A DNA stretch of 64,000 bases, taken from NCBI RefSeq assembly GCF_041624475.1, contig NZ_JBFJUX010000004.1, positions 124,001 to 188,000 of the forward strand. The letters are read 5' to 3'. This DNA is from Litorivivens sp041624475 (GTDB taxonomy: Bacteria > Pseudomonadota > Gammaproteobacteria > Pseudomonadales > Spongiibacteraceae). This document shows, in pieces, positions 23,540-31,556 of the stretch (the first letter of the stretch is position 1; each line of letters begins with the position of its first letter). A program made the translations under genes and the position numbers. The notes beneath the pieces were generated by a model that saw nothing but the letters and a program-made list of their open reading frames with translations, was not told the origin of the DNA and searched no databases.

Positions 23540-24755
23540 GGGCAAGCCTTAGACCGGCAAACTGCCAGCGCTGGTGAGGGTAGAAAAAGTTACGGTAAGT
23601 CAGTCTTTCGTGTCCGGGCGGGGTAATGCAGGCGCTGCCCCGCAGCACCATCTGCGAGGCCATAAACTTGCCATTGTATTCGCCCAGACTGCCGGGCAGT
23701 GCTTTGAATCCAGGGTAGGCCTGATAGGGTGAAGCGGTCCACTGCCACAGTTGACCGAAAAAGTCGTGTCCGTTGGGGTGGAGAGTGTGCAGGCAGGAGT
23801 TGTGCTCGGCCAGTACTTCCCACTCCGCTTCCCGGGGCAGGCGGGCGCCGGACCACTCAGCATAGGCCGCGGCCTCGTAGTAATTGATATGGCAGACTGG
23901 GCGGTGCGGGTCGAGTGGCTGCAGGCCGTGCAGGGTAAACTCCATCCACTGACCGTCCCGTTTTTGCCAATACAGCGGTGCCTTGTGGGTCTGCTGTTGG
24001 CACCAATCCCAGCCTTCCGATAGCCAGAGCGAAGCAGTTTCGTAGCCACCGTCTTTGATAAAGGTCAGCCAGTCGCTGTTGCTGACCAGCTGATTGGCCA
24101 GAGCAAAGGGCTCGAGCCAGACCTTGTGACGCGGCTGTTCGTTGTCAAAGGCAAACCCCTCGTCTGTGTGTCCAATGTCAATCAGTCCGCCCGGATGTTC
24201 CTGCCAGGTGGGCTCGACGGGCTCAGTTGGCAGCAGAGGTTGGTCGCTGAAGGCCGGTAGTAGCGGGTTGCAGGAAAAGACATGTTTGATATCCATGAGC
24301 AGCAGTTCCTGATGCTGTTGCTCGTGGTTAAGGCCGAGGGTGATCAGCCCGGCGATCTCGTCGGTCAGCGCCTCCGGTTCACTCAGCCATTCCAGCAATT
24401 GCTGGTCAATAGCGTGGCGGTACTGGCGAATCTCCTGCAGCGTGGGGCGCGACAGTAGACCGCGCTCGGGGCGGGCGTGGCGTTCGCCCTTGGAGATGTA
24501 ATAGCTGTTGAACAGAAAGGCGTATTGTGGGTGAAACGGCTGGTAGCCTTTACGGCTTTCTGCGAGGATAAACTGCTCAAAAAACCAGGTGGTGTGGGCC
24601 AGATGCCACTTGCTCGGGCTGACATCGGGCATCGACTGAATGCAGGCGTCCTCGGCGGTGAGTGTTTCGCAGAGTTGTTCACTGAACTGTCTTACCCGCG
24701 TGTAAGACTGCAGCAGGGTTGGCTGTATACTGCTTGCGGCTTGAGCCTTGGGCAT
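23520..24755 (-). CDS. egtB: Hercynine oxygenase / sulfoxide synthase EgtB
   Basis: Non-haem iron enzyme joining a thiol to hercynine to form the ergothioneine sulfoxide intermediate. 411 residues: an N-terminal DinB-like domain carrying the iron ligands (WHLAHTTWFFEQF near residue 52 and LNHEQQHQELLLMD near 145), then a formylglycine-generating-enzyme-like domain from about 190 (VSNSDWLTFIKDGGYE, ARLPREAEWEVLAEHN, and the C-terminal MVLRGSACITPPGHERLTYRNFF). No egtA, egtC or egtE is adjacent, so the sulfur donor (cysteine or gamma-glutamylcysteine) and the C-S lyase are unknown from this window. First gene of egtB-egtD. Confidence 0.94.
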   Translation of the reverse strand: MPKAQAASSIQPTLLQSYTRVRQFSEQLCETLTAEDACIQSMPDVSPSKWHLAHTTWFFEQFILAESRKGYQPFHPQYAFLFNSYYISKGERHARPERGLLSRPTLQEIRQYRHAIDQQLLEWLSEPEALTDEIAGLITLGLNHEQQHQELLLMDIKHVFSCNPLLPAFSDQPLLPTEPVEPTWQEHPGGLIDIGHTDEGFAFDNEQPRHKVWLEPFALANQLVSNSDWLTFIKDGGYETASLWLSEGWDWCQQQTHKAPLYWQKRDGQWMEFTLHGLQPLDPHRPVCHINYYEAAAYAEWSGARLPREAEWEVLAEHNSCLHTLHPNGHDFFGQLWQWTASPYQAYPGFKALPGSLGEYNGKFMASQMVLRGSACITPPGHERLTYRNFFYPHQRWQFAGLRLARDSSTD

Positions 24756-24879
24756 AAACGGGCCTTATTTTGTCAGAGGTTATTGTGAGCAAGTGCCCGC
24801 GCTTCAGTACGGGCTTCGCTGCATTCGCCGATCACTACACCATCAATAATGACCATGTGAGAAAGGTTAACCTGCCGTT

Positions 24880-25704
24880 ATGATGAAAATATATCAAGTG
24901 GATGCTTTTGTTAGCGACCAGTATCGCGGCAATACTGCCGGAGTTTGTCTGCTGAAGTCGCCACTGCAGGAGGGTCAGATGCAGGCAATTGCCGCGGAAA
25001 TGGGCTTTGCCGAAACCGCTTATCTGGTGCCTGAAGAGGGCGACAAGCGCTGGAATATCCGCTGGTTTACACCCACCGTCGAAGTGGATTTGTGCGGCCA
25101 CGCTACACTCACGGCGGGCTGGGTGCTGGCGGAAATTGCCGGGGAGGAGGGCACGCTGACCTTTTCCAGTCGCAGCGGTGATCTGACGGTGACCGTGGAC
25201 GGCGACTACCTGACTCTGGATTTCCCTGCGCAAAGCGTGGAGCCGGCTGAACTTCCCGACGAGATTCTGAAAGCGCTGGACCTTGAGGGCGAGGTCAAGG
25301 GCTACCGCGCTCAGGTCAAGGCGGGCAACTGGATTGCGGAGGTGGCAACCGAAGGTGAGGTGCTGGCGATCGAACCGGACATGGATTTGCTGCGCAAGGT
25401 GCCGGAAGGCGGCCTGATTTTGACCGCGCCCGGCGAGGAGTGCGACTTTGTGTCCCGCTTTTTTGCGCCCAATTACGGTATTGATGAAGATGACGTCACC
25501 GGCAGCGCCCATTGTTCGTTGGCGCCCTTCTGGGCCGACAAGCTGGGCAAAAAGGAGCTGCTGGCCCACCAGCTGTCCGAGCGCGGCGGCGAAATCTACT
25601 GCACAGTGCAGGGTGAGCGGGTGCTGTTAAAGGGGCAGGCCAAGTTGCGCACAGTCAGGCAGCTGAGCGGCTCGTTTTTCACCAACGAATTCGTCACCGG
25701 CTGA
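24880..25704 (+). CDS. PhzF-family isomerase-like protein
   Basis: Cytosolic protein of 274 residues with the PhzF (diaminopimelate-epimerase-like) double fold. The conserved catalytic Glu is Glu45 in MGFAETAYL. DLCGHATLTAG and the C-terminal DDVTGSAHCSLAPFWA mark the two halves of the active site. Family members isomerise or epimerise small acids; most have unknown substrates, and only those beside other phz genes make phenazines. None of those is here, so the name should not imply phenazine synthesis. It is divergent from egtB and apparently single, with a hairpin after its stop codon. Confidence 0.85.
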   Translation: MMKIYQVDAFVSDQYRGNTAGVCLLKSPLQEGQMQAIAAEMGFAETAYLVPEEGDKRWNIRWFTPTVEVDLCGHATLTAGWVLAEIAGEEGTLTFSSRSGDLTVTVDGDYLTLDFPAQSVEPAELPDEILKALDLEGEVKGYRAQVKAGNWIAEVATEGEVLAIEPDMDLLRKVPEGGLILTAPGEECDFVSRFFAPNYGIDEDDVTGSAHCSLAPFWADKLGKKELLAHQLSERGGEIYCTVQGERVLLKGQAKLRTVRQLSGSFFTNEFVTG

Positions 25705-25723
25705 GGCTTTTGCTGAATCACCG

Positions 25724-25745
25724 GGCGCCCCGATTTCGGGGTGCC
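25724..25745 (+). terminator. Terminator-like hairpin after the PhzF-family gene
   Basis: A ten-pair stem (GGCGCCCCGA with TCGGGGTGCC, one G-T pair) and a two-base loop, 20 bases after the PhzF-family stop codon. No clear T-run follows, so termination may be weak. It is upstream of the glyA promoter region, where TACAAT at 25764-25769 is a -10 candidate. Confidence 0.5.
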
Positions 25746-25829
25746 TCAAAGGCCCAATTATTGTACAATGCGCGCCTTTTCCAGCCCGCTGCCCGGCAGC
25801 ACATGAATCACTTCTGTGGGAGACCGTGA

Positions 25830-27092
25830 ATGTTTTCTAAAGACATGGCCATTGCCGGTTATGACGACGATATTTGGAATGCCATCCAGGAAGAGGAAAC
25901 TCGCCAGGAAGAGCACATTGAGCTGATTGCTTCTGAAAACTACACCAGCCCGCGTGTGATTCAGGCGCAAGGCACTGTGCTGACCAATAAATACGCGGAA
26001 GGCTACCCCAGAAAACGATACTACGGCGGCTGCGAATTCGTCGACAAGGCGGAAGAGCTGGCCATCGAGCGTGCCAAGGCCCTGTTCGGCGCCGACTACG
26101 CCAACGTTCAGCCCCACTCCGGCTCGCAGGCCAATTCAGCGGTGTATCAGGCCCTGCTGCTGCCCGGTGAGACCGTCCTGGGTATGAGCCTGGATGCGGG
26201 CGGTCACCTGACGCACGGTGCCAAACCCAACTTCTCGGGCAAGATCTACAACTCCGTGCAGTACGGCCTGAATCCGGAAACCGGCCTGATCGATTACGAT
26301 CAGGTAGAAGCACTGGCGCTGGAGCACAAGCCTAAGATGATCGTCGCGGGCTTTTCGGCCTACAGCGGCATTGTGGACTGGGCCCGCTTCCGCGAGATTG
26401 CAGATAAGGTTGACGCCTACCTGATGGTGGATATGGCCCACGTGGCGGGTCTGGTTGCAGCGGGTGTCTACCCCAACCCGATTCCCTTTGCCGACGTGGT
26501 GACCACCACCACCCACAAAACCCTGCGCGGCCCGCGCGGCGGCCTGATTCTGGCCAAGGCCAACGAGGCTCTGGAGAAGAAATTCAATTCTGCGGTATTC
26601 CCCGGTGGTCAGGGCGGCCCACTGATGCACGTTATCGCAGCCAAAGCGGTGAGCTTTAAAGAGGCCATGGAGCCCGAGTTCAAAACCTATCAGGCGCAAG
26701 TGGTAAAAAATGCCCAGGCGATGGCGGCGACCTTTATCGAGCGCGGTATCAACATCGTCTCCGGCGGTACCGAAAACCACCTGATGCTGGTCGATCTGAT
26801 CGGCAAGCCCTACACCGGCAAAGATGCGGATGCGGCGCTGGGTGAAGCCAATATCACCGTAAACAAAAATGCGGTACCCAACGATCCGCGTTCCCCCTTT
26901 ATTACCAGCGGTCTACGCGTTGGCACACCGGCAGTTACCACGCGCGGTTTTAAAGAAGCCGAGTGTAAAGAGCTGGCGGGCTGGATGTGCGACGTGTTGG
27001 AAAGCCTCGAAAACGGCAATTCCGAGCAGGTGATCGCAGAGGTTAAAGCCAAGGTGCTGGAAATCTGCAAGCGCTTCCCGGTTTACGCCTGA
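25830..27092 (+). CDS. glyA: Serine hydroxymethyltransferase
   Basis: PLP enzyme converting serine and THF to glycine and methylene-THF, the main one-carbon source. 420 residues. Family blocks are ELIASENYTSPRV near residue 32, GYPRKRYYGGCEFVD, QPHSGSQAN, and the PLP-lysine region VTTTTHKTLRGPRGG near residue 228. The ATG follows GGGAG. It supplies methylene-THF for MetF (10.9 kb) and glycine for ThiO (35.6 kb). A stem-loop follows the stop codon before nrdR. Confidence 0.97.
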   Translation: MFSKDMAIAGYDDDIWNAIQEEETRQEEHIELIASENYTSPRVIQAQGTVLTNKYAEGYPRKRYYGGCEFVDKAEELAIERAKALFGADYANVQPHSGSQANSAVYQALLLPGETVLGMSLDAGGHLTHGAKPNFSGKIYNSVQYGLNPETGLIDYDQVEALALEHKPKMIVAGFSAYSGIVDWARFREIADKVDAYLMVDMAHVAGLVAAGVYPNPIPFADVVTTTTHKTLRGPRGGLILAKANEALEKKFNSAVFPGGQGGPLMHVIAAKAVSFKEAMEPEFKTYQAQVVKNAQAMAATFIERGINIVSGGTENHLMLVDLIGKPYTGKDADAALGEANITVNKNAVPNDPRSPFITSGLRVGTPAVTTRGFKEAECKELAGWMCDVLESLENGNSEQVIAEVKAKVLEICKRFPVYA

Positions 27093-27102
27093 TCGAGCAG
27101 CT

Positions 27103-27131
27103 ACAAGCGCAGGGTTCGGCTCTGCGCTTGT
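27103..27131 (+). terminator. Hairpin between glyA and nrdR
   Basis: Perfect ten-base arms (ACAAGCGCAG and CTGCGCTTGT) with a nine-base loop, 10 bases after the glyA stop codon. No T-run follows. It probably marks the glyA mRNA end or a processing site before nrdR. Confidence 0.55.
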
Positions 27132-27172
27132 GCTAAACTCCTGTCGCATAAAGCCTTTTCGAGACTCGATTC

Positions 27173-27658
27173 ATGCGCTGCCCCTTCTGCACATTTGAAG
27201 ACACCAAAGTCATCGACTCACGTCTGGTCGCCGAGGGCGGGCAGGTGCGTCGTCGTCGCGAGTGTCTTTCCTGTGCTGAGCGCTTTACTACCTATGAGAG
27301 TGCCGAGCTTTTGATGCCGAAAGTCATTAAAAGCAATGATCGCCGCGAACCCTTCGATGAAGAAAAGCTGCGTGCCGGGATTCTGCGGGCACTGGAAAAG
27401 CGCGCGGTCAGTGTTGAAAAGATCGAGGCGACCATCACTGATATCAAGCGGGTGCTGCAATCCAAGGGCGAACGTGAAATTCCGTCCCTGCTGGTAGGTG
27501 AGCTGGTAATGGACCACCTGCAGAAAATTGATCACGTGGCCTACGTGCGCTTTGCCTCCGTTTACCGCAGTTTTCAGGATCTCGACGAATTTCGCGCCGA
27601 GATCGATCGCCTCTCTGCGAACCCTATTTCTAACAAGCCGGAGACGGGTGGCCAGTAA
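27173..27658 (+). CDS. nrdR: Ribonucleotide reductase regulator NrdR
   Basis: ATP/dATP-sensing repressor of ribonucleotide reductase operons, 161 residues. The zinc ribbon uses Cys3, Cys6, Cys31 and Cys34 (MRCPFC and RRRECLSC). The ATP-cone follows from about residue 47 (VIKSNDRREPFDEEKL). It binds NrdR boxes upstream of nrd genes, none of which is in this window. Its stop codon overlaps the ribD start (TAATG), and it heads the riboflavin operon, an arrangement common in gammaproteobacteria that has no known functional reason. Confidence 0.97.
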   Translation: MRCPFCTFEDTKVIDSRLVAEGGQVRRRRECLSCAERFTTYESAELLMPKVIKSNDRREPFDEEKLRAGILRALEKRAVSVEKIEATITDIKRVLQSKGEREIPSLLVGELVMDHLQKIDHVAYVRFASVYRSFQDLDEFRAEIDRLSANPISNKPETGGQ

Positions 27659-28770
27659 TGGATGCGGCTCTCGATGCGTGCTGGATGGCGCGCGCCATTC
27701 AGTTAGCCGGGCGGGGTCGCTACAGCACCAGCCCTAATCCCAACGTGGGCTGTGTGCTGGTGCGCGACAATGAACTGCTGGCTGAGGGTTGGCACCAGCG
27801 TGCCGGAGAAGGCCACGCGGAAGTCAACGCATTGGCCCGGTGCGAACAAACCCAAGGCGCAACCGCCTATGTCAGCCTGGAACCCTGTTCACACCACGGC
27901 AAAACACCACCGTGCGCTGAGGCCTTGATTAAGGCGGGCATCAAGCGAGTGGTTGTGGCGATGGAAGACCCAAACCCGCAGGTTTCCGGGCGCGGCATTC
28001 AGTTACTGCGTGATGCTGGTATTCACGTTGAGGTGGGCCTTCAGCAGCGTGAAGCCGAAGCGCTTAACCCCGGTTTTATTAAGCGGATGAAAACCGGCTT
28101 GCCGCGCGTGCGGGCCAAGCTGGCGATGAGTCTGGACGGTCGGACTGCCATGGCCTCGGGTGAAAGCCAGTGGATAACCGGCGCGGCCGCTCGGCGCGAT
28201 GTCCAGCGCCTGCGTGCGGCGAGCTGCGCCATCGTCAGTGGGGTGGAAACGCTGATTCACGACGATGCTGCGTTAACTGTGCGGCCGGAACAGGCCGAAT
28301 TGCCCGCTGAACAATGCCGCCAGCCGCTGCGAGTGATTCTCGACTCTCGTCTGCGCACGCCGCTTGACGGCAAGCTCTTTCAAGGCGGCGGCCCGGTACT
28401 GGTGATTGGCGCGGTGGACGCCCCGGAGTTGCGCCAAAGACTGGAGGCCGCCGGAGCCGAAGTTATGATACTGGCGGGAGCCGACGGCCGGGTTGAGCTT
28501 GCGGCGGTATTGAAAGAACTGGGCCGCCGGCAGTGCAACGAAGTGCTGGTGGAAAGTGGTGCCACCCTGGCGGGCGCTTTTTTACAGGCTGAGCTGCTCG
28601 ATGCCTTGACGGTGTATATGGCGCCTACGCTGCTCGGCAGCAAGGCCCGGCCTCTGTTTGAACTGCCCTTGGATGAGATGAACACGCAGCGCCGAGTTCA
28701 TATTGACGGTATTCGCGCGATTGGCACTGACTGGCGTCTTGATGCGACCCTGCATACGGTGGCGCATTGA
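27658..28770 (+). CDS. ribD: Riboflavin deaminase/reductase RibD
   Basis: Bifunctional enzyme for steps 2 and 3 of riboflavin synthesis, 370 residues. The N-terminal deaminase domain shows the zinc ligands in GHAEVNAL and SLEPCSHHGKTPPCAEALI. The C-terminal reductase starts near residue 150 (RVRAKLAMSLDGRTAMASGESQWI spans its substrate site) and includes the NADPH-binding LVESGATLAGAFL. It overlaps nrdR by one base at its start and ribE by one base at its stop (TGATG), so the three are translationally coupled. Confidence 0.96.
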   Translation: MDAALDACWMARAIQLAGRGRYSTSPNPNVGCVLVRDNELLAEGWHQRAGEGHAEVNALARCEQTQGATAYVSLEPCSHHGKTPPCAEALIKAGIKRVVVAMEDPNPQVSGRGIQLLRDAGIHVEVGLQQREAEALNPGFIKRMKTGLPRVRAKLAMSLDGRTAMASGESQWITGAAARRDVQRLRAASCAIVSGVETLIHDDAALTVRPEQAELPAEQCRQPLRVILDSRLRTPLDGKLFQGGGPVLVIGAVDAPELRQRLEAAGAEVMILAGADGRVELAAVLKELGRRQCNEVLVESGATLAGAFLQAELLDALTVYMAPTLLGSKARPLFELPLDEMNTQRRVHIDGIRAIGTDWRLDATLHTVAH

Positions 28771-29432
28771 TGTTTACCGGCATTATTGAAGCTGTCGGCA
28801 GGATTGCCGCGATAGCGGATGCAGGCGGCGACAAACGTCTGACAATCGACGCCGGCGATCTGGATCTGAGTGCGGTGAAACTCGGCGACAGCATTGCCAC
28901 CAATGGCGTATGTCTGACCGTGACCAGCCTCACTGGCTCCGGCTTTACGGCCGACGTATCGCGGGAAACCCTGTCGCTGGCGACGCTGGGCGCCTTGAAA
29001 ACCGGTGCGCCGGTGAATCTCGAGCGGGCAATGCGCGCCGACAGTCGGTTTGACGGTCATATTGTCAGCGGCCATATTGACGGTACCGGCGAGGTGGTGG
29101 CCCGACACGAAGATGCCCGCTCCATCAGGCTGTCGGTGACAGTGCCCGAACCCTTGCGCAAATACACGGCGCACAAGGGTTCGATCTGCATCGACGGTGT
29201 GAGTCTGACCATCAACGCCCTGAGCGAAGATGGCGTAGAATTGAACATTGTGCCGCACACGGCGGCCGAAACGATTATTACCCACTACCAGCCGGGGACG
29301 AGGGTCAACCTGGAAGTGGATGTAATTGCCCGCTACCTTGAGCGTTTGCTTCAGGGTGAAAAATCACAGAGCGGTTCGCGACTCAGCGAGGCCTTTTTGG
29401 CAGAACACGGTTTTACCGGGCGCAAACGCTAG
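28770..29432 (+). CDS. ribE: Riboflavin synthase, alpha subunit
   Basis: Dismutates two lumazines to riboflavin. 220 residues made of two similar lumazine-binding barrels: the first begins MFTGIIEAVG with NGVCLTVT near residue 46, the second contains GHIVSGHIDGTGEV and IDGVSLTIN. The start is the ATG at 28770, overlapping the ribD stop; an in-frame TTG one codon earlier lies inside ribD. It is followed after 22 bases by the ribB gene. Confidence 0.96.
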   Translation: MFTGIIEAVGRIAAIADAGGDKRLTIDAGDLDLSAVKLGDSIATNGVCLTVTSLTGSGFTADVSRETLSLATLGALKTGAPVNLERAMRADSRFDGHIVSGHIDGTGEVVARHEDARSIRLSVTVPEPLRKYTAHKGSICIDGVSLTINALSEDGVELNIVPHTAAETIITHYQPGTRVNLEVDVIARYLERLLQGEKSQSGSRLSEAFLAEHGFTGRKR

Positions 29433-29454
29433 CGCTCTGACATTGGGAAGGATT

Positions 29455-30594
29455 ATGAAGCTCAACACGGTAGAAGAACTGATTCAGGATATACGCCTCG
29501 GCAAGATGGTGATCCTGATGGACGACGAAGATCGCGAAAACGAAGGCGATATCGTCATGGCTGCCGAGTGCGTGCGGCCCCAGGATATCAACTTTATGGC
29601 CATGCATGCCCGCGGCCTGATTTGCATGCCGATGACCCGCAGTCGCTGTGAAAGCCTGGGTTTGCCACTGATGGTGGATCGCAATGCCTCGGGCTTTGGC
29701 ACCAAATTCACGCTGTCGATTGAGGCCAAAGAAGGCGTTACTACCGGTATTTCGGCCGCTGATCGCGCGCACACGGTGCGAGTGGCGGCGGCGAAAAATG
29801 CCACCGCTGAAGATATTGTTCAGCCCGGTCATATCTTTCCGTTGATGGCGGAAAGCGGTGGTGTGTTGACCCGCGCAGGCCATACCGAAGCGGCCTGTGA
29901 TCTGGCGCGTCTGGCGGGTTTCGGTGCTTCCGGTGTGATCTGTGAGATCATGAACGACGATGGCACCATGGCGCGCCGTCCGGATCTGGAAGCCTTTGCC
30001 GAGAAACACGATATCAAGATCGGCACCATTGCCGATCTGATTCACTACCGGGTAGTGAACGAGCAGACTATTCACAAGCTGGCAGTGGAAACCATCAACA
30101 CCGATTTCGGTGAGTTCCAGCTACACAGCTACCGGGATGATGTGAATAACGACGTTCACTTCGCCGTTACCAAAGGTGCGATAGATCACGAAACACCGGT
30201 GCTGGTGCGGGTACATCTGGGCTCGTCGATTCGCGACCTGTTGCATATCCAGTTGCCGGGTGAGAACAGTGGCTGGAATATGAACCGCTGCCTCAAAAAG
30301 ATTTCAGAAGACGGTGGCGTGGTGGTGTTGTTGGCCAATGCCGAGTCCTCTGCTGACCTGATCAGCAGTCTTGATATCGCGCGCGGCAACAAGCCTGCGC
30401 CGATGGGTGACAGCGCCCAGCACCAGAATACCTATATGAACGTCGGCCTCGGCTCCCAGATCCTGCGCGATTTGGGGGTTGGCAAAATCCGCCTGATGGG
30501 CGCGCCGATCAAGTATAATGCGATCTCCGGTTTTGACCTGGATATCGCCGAATTTGTCAGCGCCGATGGGGATGTTACCCCGGCTGAGCACTAA
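29455..30594 (+). CDS. ribB: 3,4-dihydroxy-2-butanone 4-phosphate synthase with degenerate GTP-cyclohydrolase II domain
   Basis: 379 residues. Residues 1-205 are an intact RibB domain: DDEDRENEGDIVMAA holds the Mg-binding acids, with HARGLICMPM, FTLSIEAKEGVTTGISAADRA and AGHTEAACDLARL, and it makes the four-carbon unit from ribulose 5-phosphate. The rest aligns with GTP cyclohydrolase II but lacks the zinc motif C-x10-C-x-C; no such cysteine cluster exists anywhere in it. This is the RibBX form. The ATG at 29455 follows GGGAAGGATT; the longer frame upstream overlaps ribE and is not used. The active RibA is at 40.9 kb. Confidence 0.94.
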   Translation: MKLNTVEELIQDIRLGKMVILMDDEDRENEGDIVMAAECVRPQDINFMAMHARGLICMPMTRSRCESLGLPLMVDRNASGFGTKFTLSIEAKEGVTTGISAADRAHTVRVAAAKNATAEDIVQPGHIFPLMAESGGVLTRAGHTEAACDLARLAGFGASGVICEIMNDDGTMARRPDLEAFAEKHDIKIGTIADLIHYRVVNEQTIHKLAVETINTDFGEFQLHSYRDDVNNDVHFAVTKGAIDHETPVLVRVHLGSSIRDLLHIQLPGENSGWNMNRCLKKISEDGGVVVLLANAESSADLISSLDIARGNKPAPMGDSAQHQNTYMNVGLGSQILRDLGVGKIRLMGAPIKYNAISGFDLDIAEFVSADGDVTPAEH

Positions 30595-30621
30595 TCCTTT
30601 TTACGTTTTGGGAAACAGACT

Positions 30622-31095
30622 ATGAGCACGAACAAACCCATTGAAGGCACTTTTGCCAACTGCGAGGGCAAATACGCGATTGTGGTTGGCCGCTGGAATG
30701 CCTTTGTGGTGGAAAGCCTGCTGGACGGCGCCAAAGACTGTCTGATCCGTCACGGCATTGCCGAAGGTGATATTACCGTGGTGCGTGCGCCGGGCGCTTT
30801 TGAAATTCCGCTGGTCTGCCAGAAAGTAGCCGAGACCAAAAAATACGATGCGATCATCGCCCTCGGTGCGGTGATTCGCGGCGGCACCCCCCATTTTGAG
30901 TATGTGGCGGGCGAGTGCACCAAAGGTCTGGCGCAGGTGTCCATGCAGTCGGGTCTGCCGGTTGCTTTTGGCGTACTGACCGTCGACACCATCGAACAGG
31001 CCATTGAGCGCGCCGGCACTAAGGCGGGCAACAAAGGTGAAGAAGCGGCCCTGTCAGCGCTGGAAATGGTCAGCCTGCTCAAGAATATAGGCTGA
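30622..31095 (+). CDS. ribH: 6,7-dimethyl-8-ribityllumazine synthase
   Basis: Condenses the RibB and RibD/reductase products into lumazine, the RibE substrate; assembles into icosahedral or decameric shells in known cases. 157 residues. Substrate-binding blocks are VVGRWNAFV near residue 20, RAPGAFEIPLV, GAVIRGGTPHFEYVA with the catalytic His, and FGVLTVDTIEQA. Lies 27 bases after ribB and 5 bases before nusB. Confidence 0.97.
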   Translation: MSTNKPIEGTFANCEGKYAIVVGRWNAFVVESLLDGAKDCLIRHGIAEGDITVVRAPGAFEIPLVCQKVAETKKYDAIIALGAVIRGGTPHFEYVAGECTKGLAQVSMQSGLPVAFGVLTVDTIEQAIERAGTKAGNKGEEAALSALEMVSLLKNIG

Positions 31096-31100
31096 TATCA

Positions 31101-31556
31101 GTGTCGCAAGCACCCGAGAACAATTTACCGGCGCTGCGTCGCAAGGCGCGGCATTATGCCCTTCAGGCCCTCTACCAGTGGGAGATGGCCAAGCAGCCGT
31201 TGCACGAAATACAGGCCCAGTTTCTGACCGACTACGACATGAAGCATGTGGATACCGAGTATTTCGGTGAGATGCTGCATGACATTCCCGCGAATCTGAA
31301 CGAGCTGCAGGATGAATTCGAACCCCTGCTGGATCGCAAGTTGAGCGACCTGGACCCGATTGAACTGAGCCTGCTGCGCATGGGCGTGTGGGAGCTCAAG
31401 AACCGCATCGATGTGCCCTACAAAGTCGTCATCAACGAGTGTGTCAATCTGGCCAAGCGTTTTGGCGCCACCGATGGCCACCGTTACATCAATTCCATTC
31501 TGGATAAAGTGGCAGCCAATACCCGTAAAATTGAAATGGCAGCCGCCCGCAAATAA
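31101..31556 (+). CDS. nusB: Transcription antitermination factor NusB
   Basis: RNA-binding all-helical protein of rRNA antitermination complexes, 151 residues. The N-terminal RRKARHYALQALYQWEM is the RNA-binding arginine-rich helix, and GVWELKNRIDVPYKVVINECVNLAKRFGATDGHRYINSILDKVA (in pieces) is the NusE-binding half. It starts at GTG, five bases after ribH; the next gene, thiL, begins immediately after its stop. The ribH-nusB-thiL order is conserved in gammaproteobacteria. Confidence 0.96.
   Translation: MSQAPENNLPALRRKARHYALQALYQWEMAKQPLHEIQAQFLTDYDMKHVDTEYFGEMLHDIPANLNELQDEFEPLLDRKLSDLDPIELSLLRMGVWELKNRIDVPYKVVINECVNLAKRFGATDGHRYINSILDKVAANTRKIEMAAARK

Noticed and set aside
24880..25704. 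Phenazine biosynthesis gene
   Set aside because: Only the PhzF fold is present, with no other phz gene nearby; most PhzF-family proteins are unrelated to phenazines.
27093..27172. FMN riboswitch before the riboflavin operon
   Set aside because: Neither this gap nor the one before ribB contains the conserved RFN core; only a simple hairpin is present.
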